54,994 nt of DNA from contig JAPLYG010000007.1 in NCBI GenBank assembly GCA_026395685.1, forward strand, positions 1-54,994. The letters are read 5' to 3'. The translations under genes and the position numbers were made by a program. This document shows, piece by piece, positions 32,702 through 41,378 of the stretch. Position 1 is the first letter of the stretch, and the number at the start of each line of letters is the position of its first letter. The notes beneath the pieces were generated by a model. It had not been told where the DNA came from. It saw only the letters and a list, made by a program, of their open reading frames with translations, and searched no databases. This DNA is from Candidatus Parcubacteria bacterium (GTDB taxonomy: Bacteria > Patescibacteriota > Patescibacteriia > CAIXNZ01).

Positions 32702-35700
32702 ATGATTTTCAATCAAACAAAGCCCTTGGAATTTGATAGCATACGCTTAAAATTAGCTTCGCCCGAAGTTATTAAAGGCTGGTCTTATGGGGAGGTGACT
32801 AAACCGGAAACCATAAATTATCGCACACAGAAGCCGGAAAAAGACGGTTTGTTTTGTGAGAAAATTTTTGGTCCCTCGAAAGATTGGGAGTGCTATTGCG
32901 GAAAATACAAAAAGATCAGATATAAAGGAATTATTTGTGATAAATGCGGAGTAGAAGTCACTCATTCCATGGTTAGGCGTGAAAGAATGGGTCATATTGA
33001 ATTGACTAGTCCGGTTACTCATATCTGGTTTTTACGCGGCGTGCCTTCACGCTTAGGTTTGATTTTGGATATCCCGGTTCAGAGTTTGGAAAAAGTTATT
33101 TATTTTGCCAATTTTATTATTATCAAGGTTGATGAAAATTTAAAAACCCAGGCGATGGAAGCTTTAAAGGAAGAATATAAGGGCAAGGTAAAGCAAATTG
33201 ACGCTAATTTTAAAAATAGGGTGAATCAGATTAAGGTCAATAAAGATCTAAAAGATAAAGAAAAAGATAAGAAAATTATTGCTTTAAATAAAGAAAAGGA
33301 TCTGGAGGCGGCCGAACTGGAAAAGGAATATATAAAAACTGAGGCTGAGCTCAAAGATCTAAAGGTTAAAAAAATTATTACCGAGGATTTATATCAGGAT
33401 CTGTCATTAAAATTCGGACATATTTTTGAAGTCAGCATCGGAGCTGAAGCTGTTAAGAAACTGGCCGAAGCAATTGATTTGGAAAAATTAGAGAAGAAGT
33501 TAAACGCCGATGTAGAAGAAGCAGTTGGGGCAAAAAAGGAAAGATTGGTAAAAAGAATTAAGCTGGTAAAAAATTTGGTAAAAAATAAAATCAGGCCGGA
33601 ATGGATGATTATGACGAGTGTTCCGGTTATTCCTCCTGATTTGCGGCCGATGGTGCCTTTGGATGGCGGTCGTTTTGCCACTTCTGATTTAAATGATTTA
33701 TATAGACGCGTAATTAACCGCAATAACAGATTAAAAAAATTAAAAGAATTAAACGCTCCGGAAGTTATTATCCGCAATGAAAAAAGAATGCTTCAGGAAG
33801 CGATTGATGCTTTATTGGATAATAGTGCGCGCCATACTAAAACAACTACGGCTTCAACCGGACAAAAAAGACAATTAAAATCCATTGCTGATATTTTAAA
33901 AGGCAAGCAGGGTCGTTTCCGTCAGAACTTACTGGGTAAAAGAACTGATTATTCCGGACGCTCAGTAATTGTTGTCGGCCCTAATTTAAATCTGTCTCAA
34001 TGCGGCTTGCCCAAAAGAATGGCTTTGGAATTATTCAAGCCTTTTATCATCAGCCAGTTAATTAAACGTGAATTTGTACATAATATAAGAAGCGCTAATC
34101 GTTTTATTGAAAGCAACAGGCCAGAAGTCTGGGATATTTTGGAAGAAGTCGTGAAAGACGCTCATGTCCTTTTGAATCGTGCACCGACCCTCCATCGTTT
34201 GGGTATTCAGGCATTTAAGCCCATTTTAATCGAAGGTAAAGCTATCCAGCTTCATCCTTTGGTTTGCGCTGCTTTTAATGCTGATTTTGACGGCGATCAA
34301 ATGGCTGTCCATGTGCCTTTAACTGAGCAGGCAAAACTGGAAGCAAAAGAAATAATGCTTTCTTCCAAGAATTTACTCAAGCCTGCTACTGGTAATCCTA
34401 TTACTACTCCAAGAATGGATATTGTCTGGGGCTGCTATTATATTACAGCTTTAGAAAAACGGGAAAAACCGAAAATGTTCGGATCTTTTGAAGAAGCGGT
34501 TTTAGCCTACAATTCCAAGGTGATCTCTATCCAGGAAGAAATTGAAGTCCGTGAAATTCTGCCGGGGAAAACTAAAGTTGAAAGGATAAAAACCAATGTC
34601 GGCCGTATTTTATTTAATCGCGTTTTGCCCAAAGAAATCCCATATTTTAATGATCAGGTTGATACCAAAAAATTAGGCGATTTGATTAAATATGTTTTAG
34701 AAATTTTAGGCAAGGAACCGACTGCTAAGCTGCTTGATGATATAAAAAATTTGGGCTTTACCTATTTGACAATCAGCGGGTATTCCTGGGGCATGAATGA
34801 TTTGCCGGATTTAACTGGTAAAAAAGTACTTATAACTGAAGGCAATAAGCAGATTGATGAAGTTAATGAACAATATTTACAAGGTTTATTAACAAAGAGC
34901 GAACGTCATTCCAAAATAATTGAAATCTGGACAGCGATTAAGGATAAAATAGTTCAACTGGGTAAAGATGCTTTGAATAAAGAAGGCCCGGTATATTCCA
35001 TGGTTACTTCCGGCGCTCGCGGTTCTTGGGCCCAGGTTACACAGATGGTTGGTATGAAAGGCTTGGTGTCCAATCCTGCCGGTGAAATTATTGAATTGCC
35101 TGTCAAAGCCAGCTTTAAAGAAGGTTTTGATGTGCTGGAATATTTTATTTCCACTCATGGTTCCCGTAAAGGCTTATCTGATACTGCGTTAAGAACAGCT
35201 AATGCCGGTTATTTAACCCGTCGTTTAGTGGATGTCTCTCAGGACGTGGTAATCTTGGAAGAAGACTGCGGTGATAAAAAAGGAATGGTATATACCAAAA
35301 AAGACAGCGATGAAATCGGCGTTAATTTGCTGGAGCGCGTTTGGGGCAGAGTTTGTCTGGAAAAGATAACTGATCCCAAAAGCGGTGAAGTAATTGTTGA
35401 TAAAGACCAGTTAATTACTGAAGCAGTAGTCCGTAAATTAAAGGATATTGAATTGCCGCAAGTTACTGTCCGTTCTGTGTTAACCTGCAGATTGACAAAA
35501 GGCGTTTGCCAAAAATGCTATGGTTATGATTTAGCTTACAATGAAATGGTTAAGCTGGGAGTCGCAATCGGCATTATTGCCGCGCAAAGTATCGGTGAAC
35601 CAGGTACACAGCTGACAATGAGAACTTTTCATACTGGTGGTGTTGCCGGCACTGATATTACTCAGGGCTTGCCCAGAGTAGAAGAATTATTTGAAGCTCG

Positions 35701-36604
35701 TCCGCCAAAACGCAAGGCAACTTTAGCTGAAGAAGACGGATTAGTCAGTATCTCAGATGCGCCTAAGCAAATTGAAAATGCTAGCGGAAAAGTAATTTTA
35801 AGCACTAGCCACGGCCAAAAGATTTTAAAAATAAAGTATGATGATGTTGATGAAGCTTCATATTCTTTTAAGGGCGATAAACCGGCTCTAAAAATTAAAG
35901 ACGGAGACAAGGTGGAAAAAGATGAAATCCTTTTTAAAGTGGGCCGCACCGAGATTAAAGCAAAAAACGCAGGCATTGTTAAAGTCGGTGAAAAAAATAT
36001 TAAAATCATCAGTAATGTCCAAAAAGAAAAAGAATATATTATCCCGACAGGATATCGCTTATGGGCAAAAGAAGGGGATTTTGTTAAAAAAGGCGACCAA
36101 TTGACCGAAGGCAGTTTGGATTTGCATCAACTTTATAAGCTTAAAGGCAGAGATGAAGTAAAACGTTATGTCGTTAAAGAAATTCAATATATTTATGCTT
36201 CCCAGGGCCAAAGATTAAATGAAAAGCATATTGAAGTAATCATTAAACAGTTATTCAGCAGGGTCATGATTAAAGATGCCGGCGATACCAATTTATTGCC
36301 CGGTGAAATAGTCGAAAAAGCAGAATTTGAAGAAGCAAATCTGGAATTAAAAGCAGTTAATAGAAAGGCAACTTGTGAAGATTTATTTTTGGGAATTACT
36401 AAAGTTTCATTGACCACCCGCAGTTTCTTATCTGCTGCGTCTTTCCAGGAAACCTCTCGCGTCCTGATCAATGCTGCCTTAACCGGCAAAGTTGATAAAC
36501 TCGAAGGCTTAAAGGAAAATGTAATTATTGGACGGTTGATTCCGGCTGGCACAGGTTTTCGGAAAAAGGTAAAAGAAGTGAAAGTTGCCACGAATGAAGA
36601 ATAA
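32702..36604 (+). CDS. rpoC: RNA polymerase beta' subunit
   Basis: 1300 aa. N-terminal zinc site [24 protein letters not shown] (about 61-84), catalytic [12 protein letters not shown] (about residue 529) with all three Asp that hold Mg2+. The bridge-helix and trigger-loop regions ([41 protein letters not shown]) and the second zinc site [15 protein letters not shown] are present. A Lys/Glu-rich insertion at about 150-220 ([21 protein letters not shown]...) enlarges the N-terminal part. Ends just before a terminator. Confidence 0.98.
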   Translation: MIFNQTKPLEFDSIRLKLASPEVIKGWSYGEVTKPETINYRTQKPEKDGLFCEKIFGPSKDWECYCGKYKKIRYKGIICDKCGVEVTHSMVRRERMGHIELTSPVTHIWFLRGVPSRLGLILDIPVQSLEKVIYFANFIIIKVDENLKTQAMEALKEEYKGKVKQIDANFKNRVNQIKVNKDLKDKEKDKKIIALNKEKDLEAAELEKEYIKTEAELKDLKVKKIITEDLYQDLSLKFGHIFEVSIGAEAVKKLAEAIDLEKLEKKLNADVEEAVGAKKERLVKRIKLVKNLVKNKIRPEWMIMTSVPVIPPDLRPMVPLDGGRFATSDLNDLYRRVINRNNRLKKLKELNAPEVIIRNEKRMLQEAIDALLDNSARHTKTTTASTGQKRQLKSIADILKGKQGRFRQNLLGKRTDYSGRSVIVVGPNLNLSQCGLPKRMALELFKPFIISQLIKREFVHNIRSANRFIESNRPEVWDILEEVVKDAHVLLNRAPTLHRLGIQAFKPILIEGKAIQLHPLVCAAFNADFDGDQMAVHVPLTEQAKLEAKEIMLSSKNLLKPATGNPITTPRMDIVWGCYYITALEKREKPKMFGSFEEAVLAYNSKVISIQEEIEVREILPGKTKVERIKTNVGRILFNRVLPKEIPYFNDQVDTKKLGDLIKYVLEILGKEPTAKLLDDIKNLGFTYLTISGYSWGMNDLPDLTGKKVLITEGNKQIDEVNEQYLQGLLTKSERHSKIIEIWTAIKDKIVQLGKDALNKEGPVYSMVTSGARGSWAQVTQMVGMKGLVSNPAGEIIELPVKASFKEGFDVLEYFISTHGSRKGLSDTALRTANAGYLTRRLVDVSQDVVILEEDCGDKKGMVYTKKDSDEIGVNLLERVWGRVCLEKITDPKSGEVIVDKDQLITEAVVRKLKDIELPQVTVRSVLTCRLTKGVCQKCYGYDLAYNEMVKLGVAIGIIAAQSIGEPGTQLTMRTFHTGGVAGTDITQGLPRVEELFEARPPKRKATLAEEDGLVSISDAPKQIENASGKVILSTSHGQKILKIKYDDVDEASYSFKGDKPALKIKDGDKVEKDEILFKVGRTEIKAKNAGIVKVGEKNIKIISNVQKEKEYIIPTGYRLWAKEGDFVKKGDQLTEGSLDLHQLYKLKGRDEVKRYVVKEIQYIYASQGQRLNEKHIEVIIKQLFSRVMIKDAGDTNLLPGEIVEKAEFEEANLELKAVNRKATCEDLFLGITKVSLTTRSFLSAASFQETSRVLINAALTGKVDKLEGLKENVIIGRLIPAGTGFRKKVKEVKVATNEE

Positions 36605-36980
36605 TTAAAACAGTCATATAAAAAACACTCCCTGCGGGGAGTGTTTTTTGTTATTTGAAAAATTGCCTATGAAGCAGGTGTGTGAGTTTAGAGCTAAGCT
36701 TTTAGGAAAGCGCATAATAACACCTTAAATATATAATAATGTTTTAATAAAGTCAGTAGCTTTAAATCAAAAAATCCAATACATTTGCTGGCGTAGCCCG
36801 CAAGATAAATATTGCCAGCTATTTTGCCTGCGGTAGCTTGTGTATACAATTAGCTAAAAACAGGAGAAAATTTCATTTTTAAGTTAGATAAATATCAGAA
36901 ATTAGTCAAAATCCATTGACAAAACAACTTTCATAATTATGATATTTTGCCAATTTTAGCCAAAATGACCCAAGAGACTC
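36605..36980. other. AT-rich spacer between rpoC and the GC-rich island
   Basis: After the terminator there is no ORF with a start signal. One further weak promoter-like pair (TTGACA at 36917, TATGAT 16 bp on) points into the tandem promoters. CTGGCGTAGCCCGCAAGATAAATATTGCCAG at 36789-36819 is a modest inverted repeat. Confidence 0.5.
36621..36649 (+). terminator. rpoBC terminator
   Basis: AAAACACTCC-ctgcgg-GGAGTGTTTT followed by TT. Confidence 0.9.
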
Positions 36981-37009
36981 TTGACAGGTCCATTTAGATT
37001 TGCTATACT
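36981..37009 (+). promoter_or_regulatory. tandem promoter P1 of the island
   Basis: TTGACA (36981-36986), exactly 17 bp, TGCTATACT with the -10 at 37004-37009. Confidence 0.85.
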
Positions 37010-37044
37010 GGCTAATCAAAGTTAAGAAGGAATAGGCGTTTATC

Positions 37045-37073
37045 TTGACAAAATTTCAAAAATGTGCTATACT
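37045..37073 (+). promoter_or_regulatory. tandem promoter P2 of the island
   Basis: TTGACA (37045-37050), 17 bp, and the same TGCTATACT (-10 at 37068-37073) as P1, 64 bp downstream of it. Two identical near-consensus promoters suggest very high expression. Confidence 0.85.
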
Positions 37074-37079
37074 TATAAA

Positions 37080-37440
37080 TCACCTTGAAAATATAAAAGC
37101 ATTTAGTCGACAGAAATATGGGGGTAGTAGTGCATCAGAATAGTAGAATTTTTTGGCCTAGCTGAAAAATCTCTACGACTGGTGTTTAACTGGTAAGACT
37201 CTGTTCTATACCAGCCGTTCCGCTTGCGGAACAACACCTCCATATTCCTGTCTGCTAAATTCAGTTTAAGTTCCGAGCCAAGGGCAGGCAGATAGTTCTT
37301 AATTATTTAAAATGTACATTATAAATTTAGAGAACTTATCTAAAGCCCTTTGTCTGGAACTTAAATAAAAATTCGTTGCCTGATTCCAAGACGGGATAGT
37401 CTCGTGTAGATTATTTTGTCTTGAAATGAGGAAGTGAATT
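37080..37440 (+). ncRNA. structured RNA or long structured 5' leader
   Basis: No ORF, three folded units. (1) 37109-37252 closed by GACAG-a-AATATGG-g-GGT / ACC-t-CCATATT-c-CTGTC, with inner GTTCCGC/GCGGAAC and CTGGT/ACCAG. (2) 37265-37365, a long irregular hairpin with TTTAAGTTCC/GGAACTTAAA, AGGGC/GCCCT and AGATAGTTCT/AGAACTTATCT (one bulge). (3) 37387-37423 with CAAGAC/GTCTTG and ACGGGA/TCTCGT. Next comes the SD of the 42-aa ORF, with no terminator between. It may be the leader of the island transcript or one or more processed RNAs. Confidence 0.55.
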
Positions 37441-37469
37441 TTTTTCAACAACTAGCAAAGGAGCATATA

Positions 37470-37598
37470 ATGTTTCAGGTAAAGTTCACGGAAGAAAACG
37501 GGGGATACATCAAGACCCTCGACACCCTGGCAGAGGTCAATTTCTGCCTCCACCTCAAGCTCATCGAGCATGACAGCGTCAAGCTGCTCCTCGGATGA
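37470..37598 (+). CDS. 42-aa protein at the head of the island
   Basis: Below the ORF-track cut-off. ATG 37470 follows a good SD (AAAGGAGCATATA), and the 43-codon frame ends with TGA at 37596. The product MFQVKFTEENGGYIKTLDTL...LLLG is rich in hydrophobic and charged residues, with one Cys and one His (NFCLHLKL), and looks like a beta-beta-alpha mini-domain. Third codon positions are strongly C/G, unlike rpoC just upstream and like the next two genes. No family recognised. Confidence 0.65.
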   Translation: MFQVKFTEENGGYIKTLDTLAEVNFCLHLKLIEHDSVKLLLG

Positions 37599-37631
37599 AC
37601 TACCTCTAGAGGCCTAAACAAAGGCCCTTCA

Positions 37632-37663
37632 CCTGAGTACAAAATAAAAATTTTGTCTTCAGG
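37632..37663 (+). other. hairpin between the 42-aa ORF and the first zinc protein
   Basis: CCTGA-gt-ACAAAAT-aaaa-ATTTTGT-ct-TCAGG: a long stem without a T-run after it, so a processing or regulatory hairpin is likelier than a terminator. Confidence 0.6.
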
Positions 37664-37759
37664 CGAGGTTCCCAAACCTCTTGATCGTATAAACAGTTAA
37701 TTAGTGTTTTTTCATAATCACAAAAACGTCTGCCAACCACCCTTAAGGAGGGATTTACC

Positions 37760-38527
37760 ATGGCAAAGAAAACCGCGTCCAAGAAAGAAGCGACCAAACC
37801 CGCCACCACCAACCTGACCCCGACCCCGGCCGAGACCCCCGAGCAGAACGGCAAGCAGTCGGAACTCACGTACCTCTGCTCCGCCTGCTCCAAGACCTAC
37901 GGCACGGCCAGCGAAGGCGTCACCACCGACGAAGACGGCAAGCCCGACTACACGAACGCCAAGATGTGGGCCAAACCGAAAACCGTGGGCGCCGAGCACG
38001 AGCCCGAGGCCATCTGCGCCGAGTGCAAGGCTCTCGCCGAGGAAGAGGCCAAGGCCGCCGGCAATCAGCCCCCGGTCTACCACCCGCTCCTGGCCACGAT
38101 CGAGCGCGACAAGCGCTGGGTCGAGAACAGGGCCCGCTACGAGGAACGGAAGCTGAACGCCGAGACCAATCGGGACAACTTCCTGGGCAAGCTCTACGAC
38201 CAGAGCCTGCGCACCGTCCGCGAAGACGTGGTCTGCCACGTCTGCGGCAAGTACCATGGATTCATCCAGTACTTCAAACCGCGGGGCGAGCGCTTCACCG
38301 TGATCGAGCACGCCACCACCGCCGTGAAGGACGGGAAGACCATGGTCCTGCCGATCTGCCGCTCCTGCAGAGCCGAAGCCGCCGAGGCCCTGGGTGACCA
38401 GTACCACGACGTCTACTTCCGCGAAGCAGTCCGGCAGACCGCCGACGCCAACGCGAAGGCCGAGAAGTTCGCGGCCTTCGTGAAACCCGCAACCCCGCGC
38501 TACATCCCGCGCGGCAAAAGGGGCTAA
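37760..38527 (+). CDS. four-CxxC zinc-ribbon protein 1 (orphan family)
   Basis: 255 aa. Four CxxC knuckles: Cys40/43 (CSAC), 86/89 (CAEC), 159/162 (CHVCGKYHG) and 200/203 (CRSC). Taken in pairs they would build two zinc ribbons. A Lys/Thr/Pro-rich tail of about 35 residues precedes them, and a basic end (PRYIPRGKRG) follows. SD AAGGAGGGATTTACC before ATG is strong. The gene is very GC-rich with C/G-ending codons. The downstream gene 38712-39518 has the same architecture, so they are paralogues. No enzyme motif; a nucleic-acid-binding role is inference, supported by the RNA-rich surroundings. Confidence 0.8.
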   Translation: MAKKTASKKEATKPATTNLTPTPAETPEQNGKQSELTYLCSACSKTYGTASEGVTTDEDGKPDYTNAKMWAKPKTVGAEHEPEAICAECKALAEEEAKAAGNQPPVYHPLLATIERDKRWVENRARYEERKLNAETNRDNFLGKLYDQSLRTVREDVVCHVCGKYHGFIQYFKPRGERFTVIEHATTAVKDGKTMVLPICRSCRAEAAEALGDQYHDVYFREAVRQTADANAKAEKFAAFVKPATPRYIPRGKRG

Positions 38528-38568
38528 CCAGCTCCTCATCTTGTTCGGCAGACTGATCAACATCATGT

Positions 38569-38603
38569 TGGCGGGGCATTTCATCATCCGATGATTGCCC
38601 CGC
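38569..38603 (+). other. GC-rich hairpin between the two zinc-protein genes
   Basis: GGCGGGGC / GCCCCGCC with an inner ATCAT/ATGAT; followed by CTCTTCATCTT instead of a T-run. It may attenuate or protect the transcript. Confidence 0.65.
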
Positions 38604-38711
38604 CTCTTCATCTTAAAACAGAATTTTACATTGTGTTTTTAGACGAAGAAGATTCCAGTAAGTAAGTTCATAAAAAACAAACATTTAACAGCCCTAAGGG
38701 GAGGAGGAAAC

Positions 38712-39518
38712 ATGTCGAAAGCAAGCAAACTGGCTCGCCAGGCTCGTAAGAACGGGCAGGTCATGCAGGATCTTCAGACTCAGGAAGGCATGGTCAGGTG
38801 CGTCTACTGCAACACCGTCGGCCATCGTGACGAGATCACGATCGACCCGGACACCGATGCTGTGCGCAAGACTTTCCATGCTCTCCCGCGACCCCTTTCG
38901 GGTTCGACCGAGGGTATCCAGGCCGTGTGCATCTACTGCACCTTCACGCACCGCCAGGACCTGCGCAAGCAGTTTCCCGAGTGGTTCACGACCCACAAGA
39001 ATCTGCCGGTCTACGTGCATCTGCTCGAGCAGGAGATCGAGTGGGGCAAGAAGTATCCGCCGGCCATGAAGCGGGTCAACCAGTACATGGAACAGCTGCA
39101 CATCGTCCCGAACTCCTGGCAGAAATGCCACAAGTGCGGGAAGACGCACGGCGAGGTCTTCATGACTAGCTTTCTGCCCAACCTGCAGTTCCGCTGCGCC
39201 AACGTCGCCTGGGTTCTCGGCTTCCACCAGACCCTCGCCGAAGTGATGGAGCACCTGATCTGCCAGGATTGCCGCGAGACTAAAAACCAGGAAGGTATTC
39301 GTACCTTTTACCTGGAACGGACTCTGGACTTCCTGTCGGAAAAAGAGGCCAGGATCAAGCGCTTCTACCTGCACGGCAAGACTCAGCAGAAGAACTCGGC
39401 GACCGCGTCGACTCCGGCGACTGCGAAGCCCCAGGTGTACAAGGGAAATGATCCCAAATACCGGGGCGTTCCCACGCAGTTCATTCCCAAGGCGGTATTT
39501 GGCAGCAAGCACCGCTAA
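38712..39518 (+). CDS. four-CxxC zinc-ribbon protein 2 (paralogue)
   Basis: 268 aa. Cys30/33 (CVYC), 73/76 (CIYC), 139/142 (CHKCGKTHGE) and 184/187 (CQDCRE) repeat the spacing of the upstream protein: gaps of 43, 66 and 45 residues against 46, 73 and 41. The shared C-H-x-CGK-x-HG knuckle and the late P-x-x-x-x-P basic tail (QFIPKAVFGSKHR) confirm the relationship, although the rest is diverged. N-terminus is basic (MSKASKLARQARKNG). Strong SD (GGGGAGGAGGAAAC before ATG), GC-rich codons. No known family; an RNA- or DNA-binding role is inference. Confidence 0.8.
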   Translation: MSKASKLARQARKNGQVMQDLQTQEGMVRCVYCNTVGHRDEITIDPDTDAVRKTFHALPRPLSGSTEGIQAVCIYCTFTHRQDLRKQFPEWFTTHKNLPVYVHLLEQEIEWGKKYPPAMKRVNQYMEQLHIVPNSWQKCHKCGKTHGEVFMTSFLPNLQFRCANVAWVLGFHQTLAEVMEHLICQDCRETKNQEGIRTFYLERTLDFLSEKEARIKRFYLHGKTQQKNSATASTPATAKPQVYKGNDPKYRGVPTQFIPKAVFGSKHR

Positions 39519-39527
39519 ACAACAAGC

Positions 39528-39555
39528 GCCCACCATGGCTATAAGCTAGGTGGGC
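39528..39555 (+). terminator. hairpin after the second zinc-protein gene
   Basis: GCCCACC-(14 nt)-GGTGGGC, 10 bp after the stop. The following tract is CTCCATACTAAAA, so it is at best a weak terminator. Confidence 0.45.
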
Positions 39556-39585
39556 TCCATACTAAAAAACATGATCAGTTATAGC

Positions 39586-39614
39586 TTGACAAGATTATTA
39601 TAATCTGCTATCAT
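39586..39614 (+). promoter_or_regulatory. promoter of the large RNA locus
   Basis: TTGACA (39586-39591), 17-bp spacer, TATCAT (39609-39614). Confidence 0.75.
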
Positions 39615-40219
39615 AAGATCACGCTTTTCAGTAAGGAACAAGGGATATCAGTCAGAAAACTCAAAGACCTATGGCCATCGCTCGGCTCAGGTCTGCAACC
39701 CCCAATGGAGGTTCCCATGTTCACGAGCGGATTTGTCCGATGAATAGCCCACAACGTGGCTAGCCGTCCCGGGCATAAAACGGGCGTTGTTTGTCACCGT
39801 TTTGCACGTTAGCAAAATGGCGTAGTGTTGAAGGAGCAGGCCTTCCGGATGATTCGTGATCATCACTATGGAGCCGGGATTTAAATACGGCTCCACCTCA
39901 TCCAAGAACGCAAATCTTGCAAAGTAATAAAACTGCTGAACTGGCAGAGAAACAAGTTTACGTTCTTAGATGAGGTAGAACATTGAAAGAGAAAGAAAAA
40001 AAATTTTAATATAGACTGAAGCAAAGGTTCGCGGCAGAGAAATCTGCTGCGAGAGGTGAAGGCAACCACAAAGGAGCAAGGATGAAACCACGTTTTCCGA
40101 GTGGCTTTACCGCACGCCTAGGGACGCCTGGTCTCCGCAATGCGGAGTCCCGCCCCGAATAACCAGGCGCCGTATTCTTCACACCCGCAGAGTCTGACAA
40201 AGCGAAAGGAGAGGTTGCA

Positions 40220-40390
40220 GTGGCAGTGCTGAACTGGCTGCTGGAAGTTATTTGCCGCCTGATCCCGAAAAAGATCCGGGTGACGAGGCTTTCGGTGGCT
40301 TACTGGTTCAACGAGCACACCGTGCTTTTGAGCCAAGAGGTTTCTGTCAATGTGCAACCGCAGTCATTCGGCGACTGTATGGTGCGTTGA
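40220..40390 (+). CDS. possible 56-aa protein inside the large RNA locus
   Basis: GTG 40220 preceded by AAAGGAGAGGTTGCA opens a 57-codon frame ending in TGA at 40388: MAVLNWLLEVICRLIPKKIR... then VAYWFNEHTVLLSQEVSVNVQPQ. It looks protein-like (amphipathic start, then beta-type alternation), and its codons resemble those of the zinc-protein genes. The same bases also fold (AGCAC-acc-GTGCT at 40314-40326), so it may be chance in a structured RNA. Too short for the ORF track. Confidence 0.4.
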   Translation: MAVLNWLLEVICRLIPKKIRVTRLSVAYWFNEHTVLLSQEVSVNVQPQSFGDCMVR

Positions 40391-41062
40391 TCAGATACCT
40401 TCAGGACGACAACATCTTCACAAAAGTACTGCTCCGCCCAAAGCGGCCTACGTCGGCTGCTAGGAGTCAGTAACTGACTGTTCTGGACATTGCCGGGGTG
40501 CGTTTGAAAGAAATATCGTTTTTACCCACGGCAATTGTTCGGACCAGTTTTTCCGAAAACCAAAGCGGGAGGGTATAAGATGCTGAGCCCGTTTGCATTC
40601 AAGACTAAACAGGGTTCCTGGTCCCCCTGCACAAAACCAGGCGCAAAGAGCTTCGCCCACTGAGCCATAATCAGCGGGCAACAGCAGAGCAGAGAGTTAA
40701 CGGGACAGCGTTCCCTTGCACGGCTTGCTCAAAAAACAGGGGATCTACGTTCGGGCTGTCCGAACAAATGACCCACGAAGTAAAAACGAGCAGCTGACTC
40801 CTTTTGTCCCGCATCGGTACCCCCGCCGACCAAAAAGGGGATTCGCGGAAACGCATGACGGAAGGAACGACCTTGTTCTCCGCCTGCGTTCCTCGATACC
40901 TGCTGACAAGCGCCGACATTTGTTCGGACCTTACCACGGCGCTTGTGCAGCGAGCCGTATGCCGGATGCGTTGGACCATCCTAAAAACCGGCCGAAAAAA
41001 AAGTGTCTGGGGTTTCCTCTGAACCCAAGCTTGCATGGCGCAGGCAGAAAAAACAGAGGCCT

Positions 41063-41106
41063 GGGCGGAAGCGATCGTCACCCGACGATGCGCTTCCGCC
41101 CTTTTT
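41063..41106 (+). terminator. terminator of the large RNA locus
   Basis: GGGCGGAAGCG / CGCTTCCGCCC with inner ATCGTC/GACGAT, then TTTTT: one of the strongest terminators in the window. Confidence 0.92.
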
Positions 41107-41147
41107 AAATTAATGCGAATAGTATTTAGATTGCCTTAATAAAATTA

Positions 41148-41275
41148 TCAATAAACAATTCTCAATCATCAAGCAATACCTAATACCAAAGACCTAATAA
41201 CCAAAACACATCTTTAATTTAGTATTTAAATGTTTTAATTTGTTTGGTTATTGAGAATTTATTATTTGATATTAG
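41148..41275. repeat. family B intergenic inverted repeat
   Basis: ATAAACAATTCTCAATCATCAAGCAATACCTAATACC ... GGTTATTGAGAATTTATTATTTGATATT; ends are complementary. Confidence 0.65.
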
Positions 41276-41362
41276 AAAAAGCGGTCTGAGCTATCATACC
41301 GAGTGAAACGAGGGAAATGGATTCCTTGCTTCGCTCTGAATGACAACTAGACCGCTTTTTTT
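41276..41362. repeat. family C element and bidirectional terminator
   Basis: AAAAAGCGGTCT / AGACCGCTTTTT (12 bp) encloses CATACCGAGTGAAACGAGGGAAATGGATTCC ... GCTTCGCTCTGAATGACA. It terminates the HU gene on the minus strand. Confidence 0.7.
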
Positions 41363-41378
41363 ATATGTGTGTAGTAGT

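Larger units (their letters stand above)
39621..41106 (+). ncRNA. candidate very large structured non-coding RNA (about 1.5 kb)
   Basis: Promoter, then about 1,440 nt without a convincing long ORF, then a strong terminator. Stems: AGACCT/AGGTCT (39665/39689), CCGTTTTGC/GCAAAATGG (39797/39812), GATGAT/ATCATC (39848/39859), GGAGCCG/CGGCTCC (39870/39888). A 15-bp arm with one mismatch joins 39895-39910 to 39961-39976. TCGCGGCAGA-GAAA-TCTGCTGCGA (40029-40052) carries a GNRA loop. CGCCTGGT/ACCAGGCG encloses CTCCGC/GCGGAG (40125-40169). The 3' part has GTCC-CGCATC / GATGCG-tt-GGAC (40806/40965) enclosing AGGAACG/CGTTCCT and a perfect ACAAGCGCCG/CGGCGCTTGT (40906/40937). The loop of the last stem (CATTTGTTCGG) is fully complementary to CCGAACAAATG at 40760-40770, a possible pseudoknot. 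Not rRNA, tmRNA, RNase P or SRP RNA by motif. Confidence 0.6.

Noticed and set aside
37718-39536. Long minus-strand ORFs opposite the zinc-protein genes (297 and 280 aa)
   Set aside because: Open because of C/G third positions in the real genes; the sense frames have SDs and ordered CxxC motifs, the antisense frames have neither.
40082-40162. 26-codon frame with SD (MKPRFPSGFTARLG...)
   Set aside because: Has an AAAGGAG 5 nt upstream, but most of it lies inside the CGCCTGGT/ACCAGGCG fold and it shows no protein-like pattern; kept as structure, not as a gene.
40580-40663. 27-codon frame with SD (MLSPFAFKTKQGSW...)
   Set aside because: Similar case: GGGAGGG before ATG, but it overlaps the CCTGGT/ACCAGG hairpin and is too short to judge.
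40671-41108. Overlapping ORFs on both strands (136, 130 and 72 aa) in the large RNA locus
   Set aside because: No SD, TTG-type starts on the plus strand, rare composition (many Arg, Cys, Ser, Pro) and mutual overlap; the same bases form long perfect stems, so open frames are a by-product of GC-rich structured sequence.
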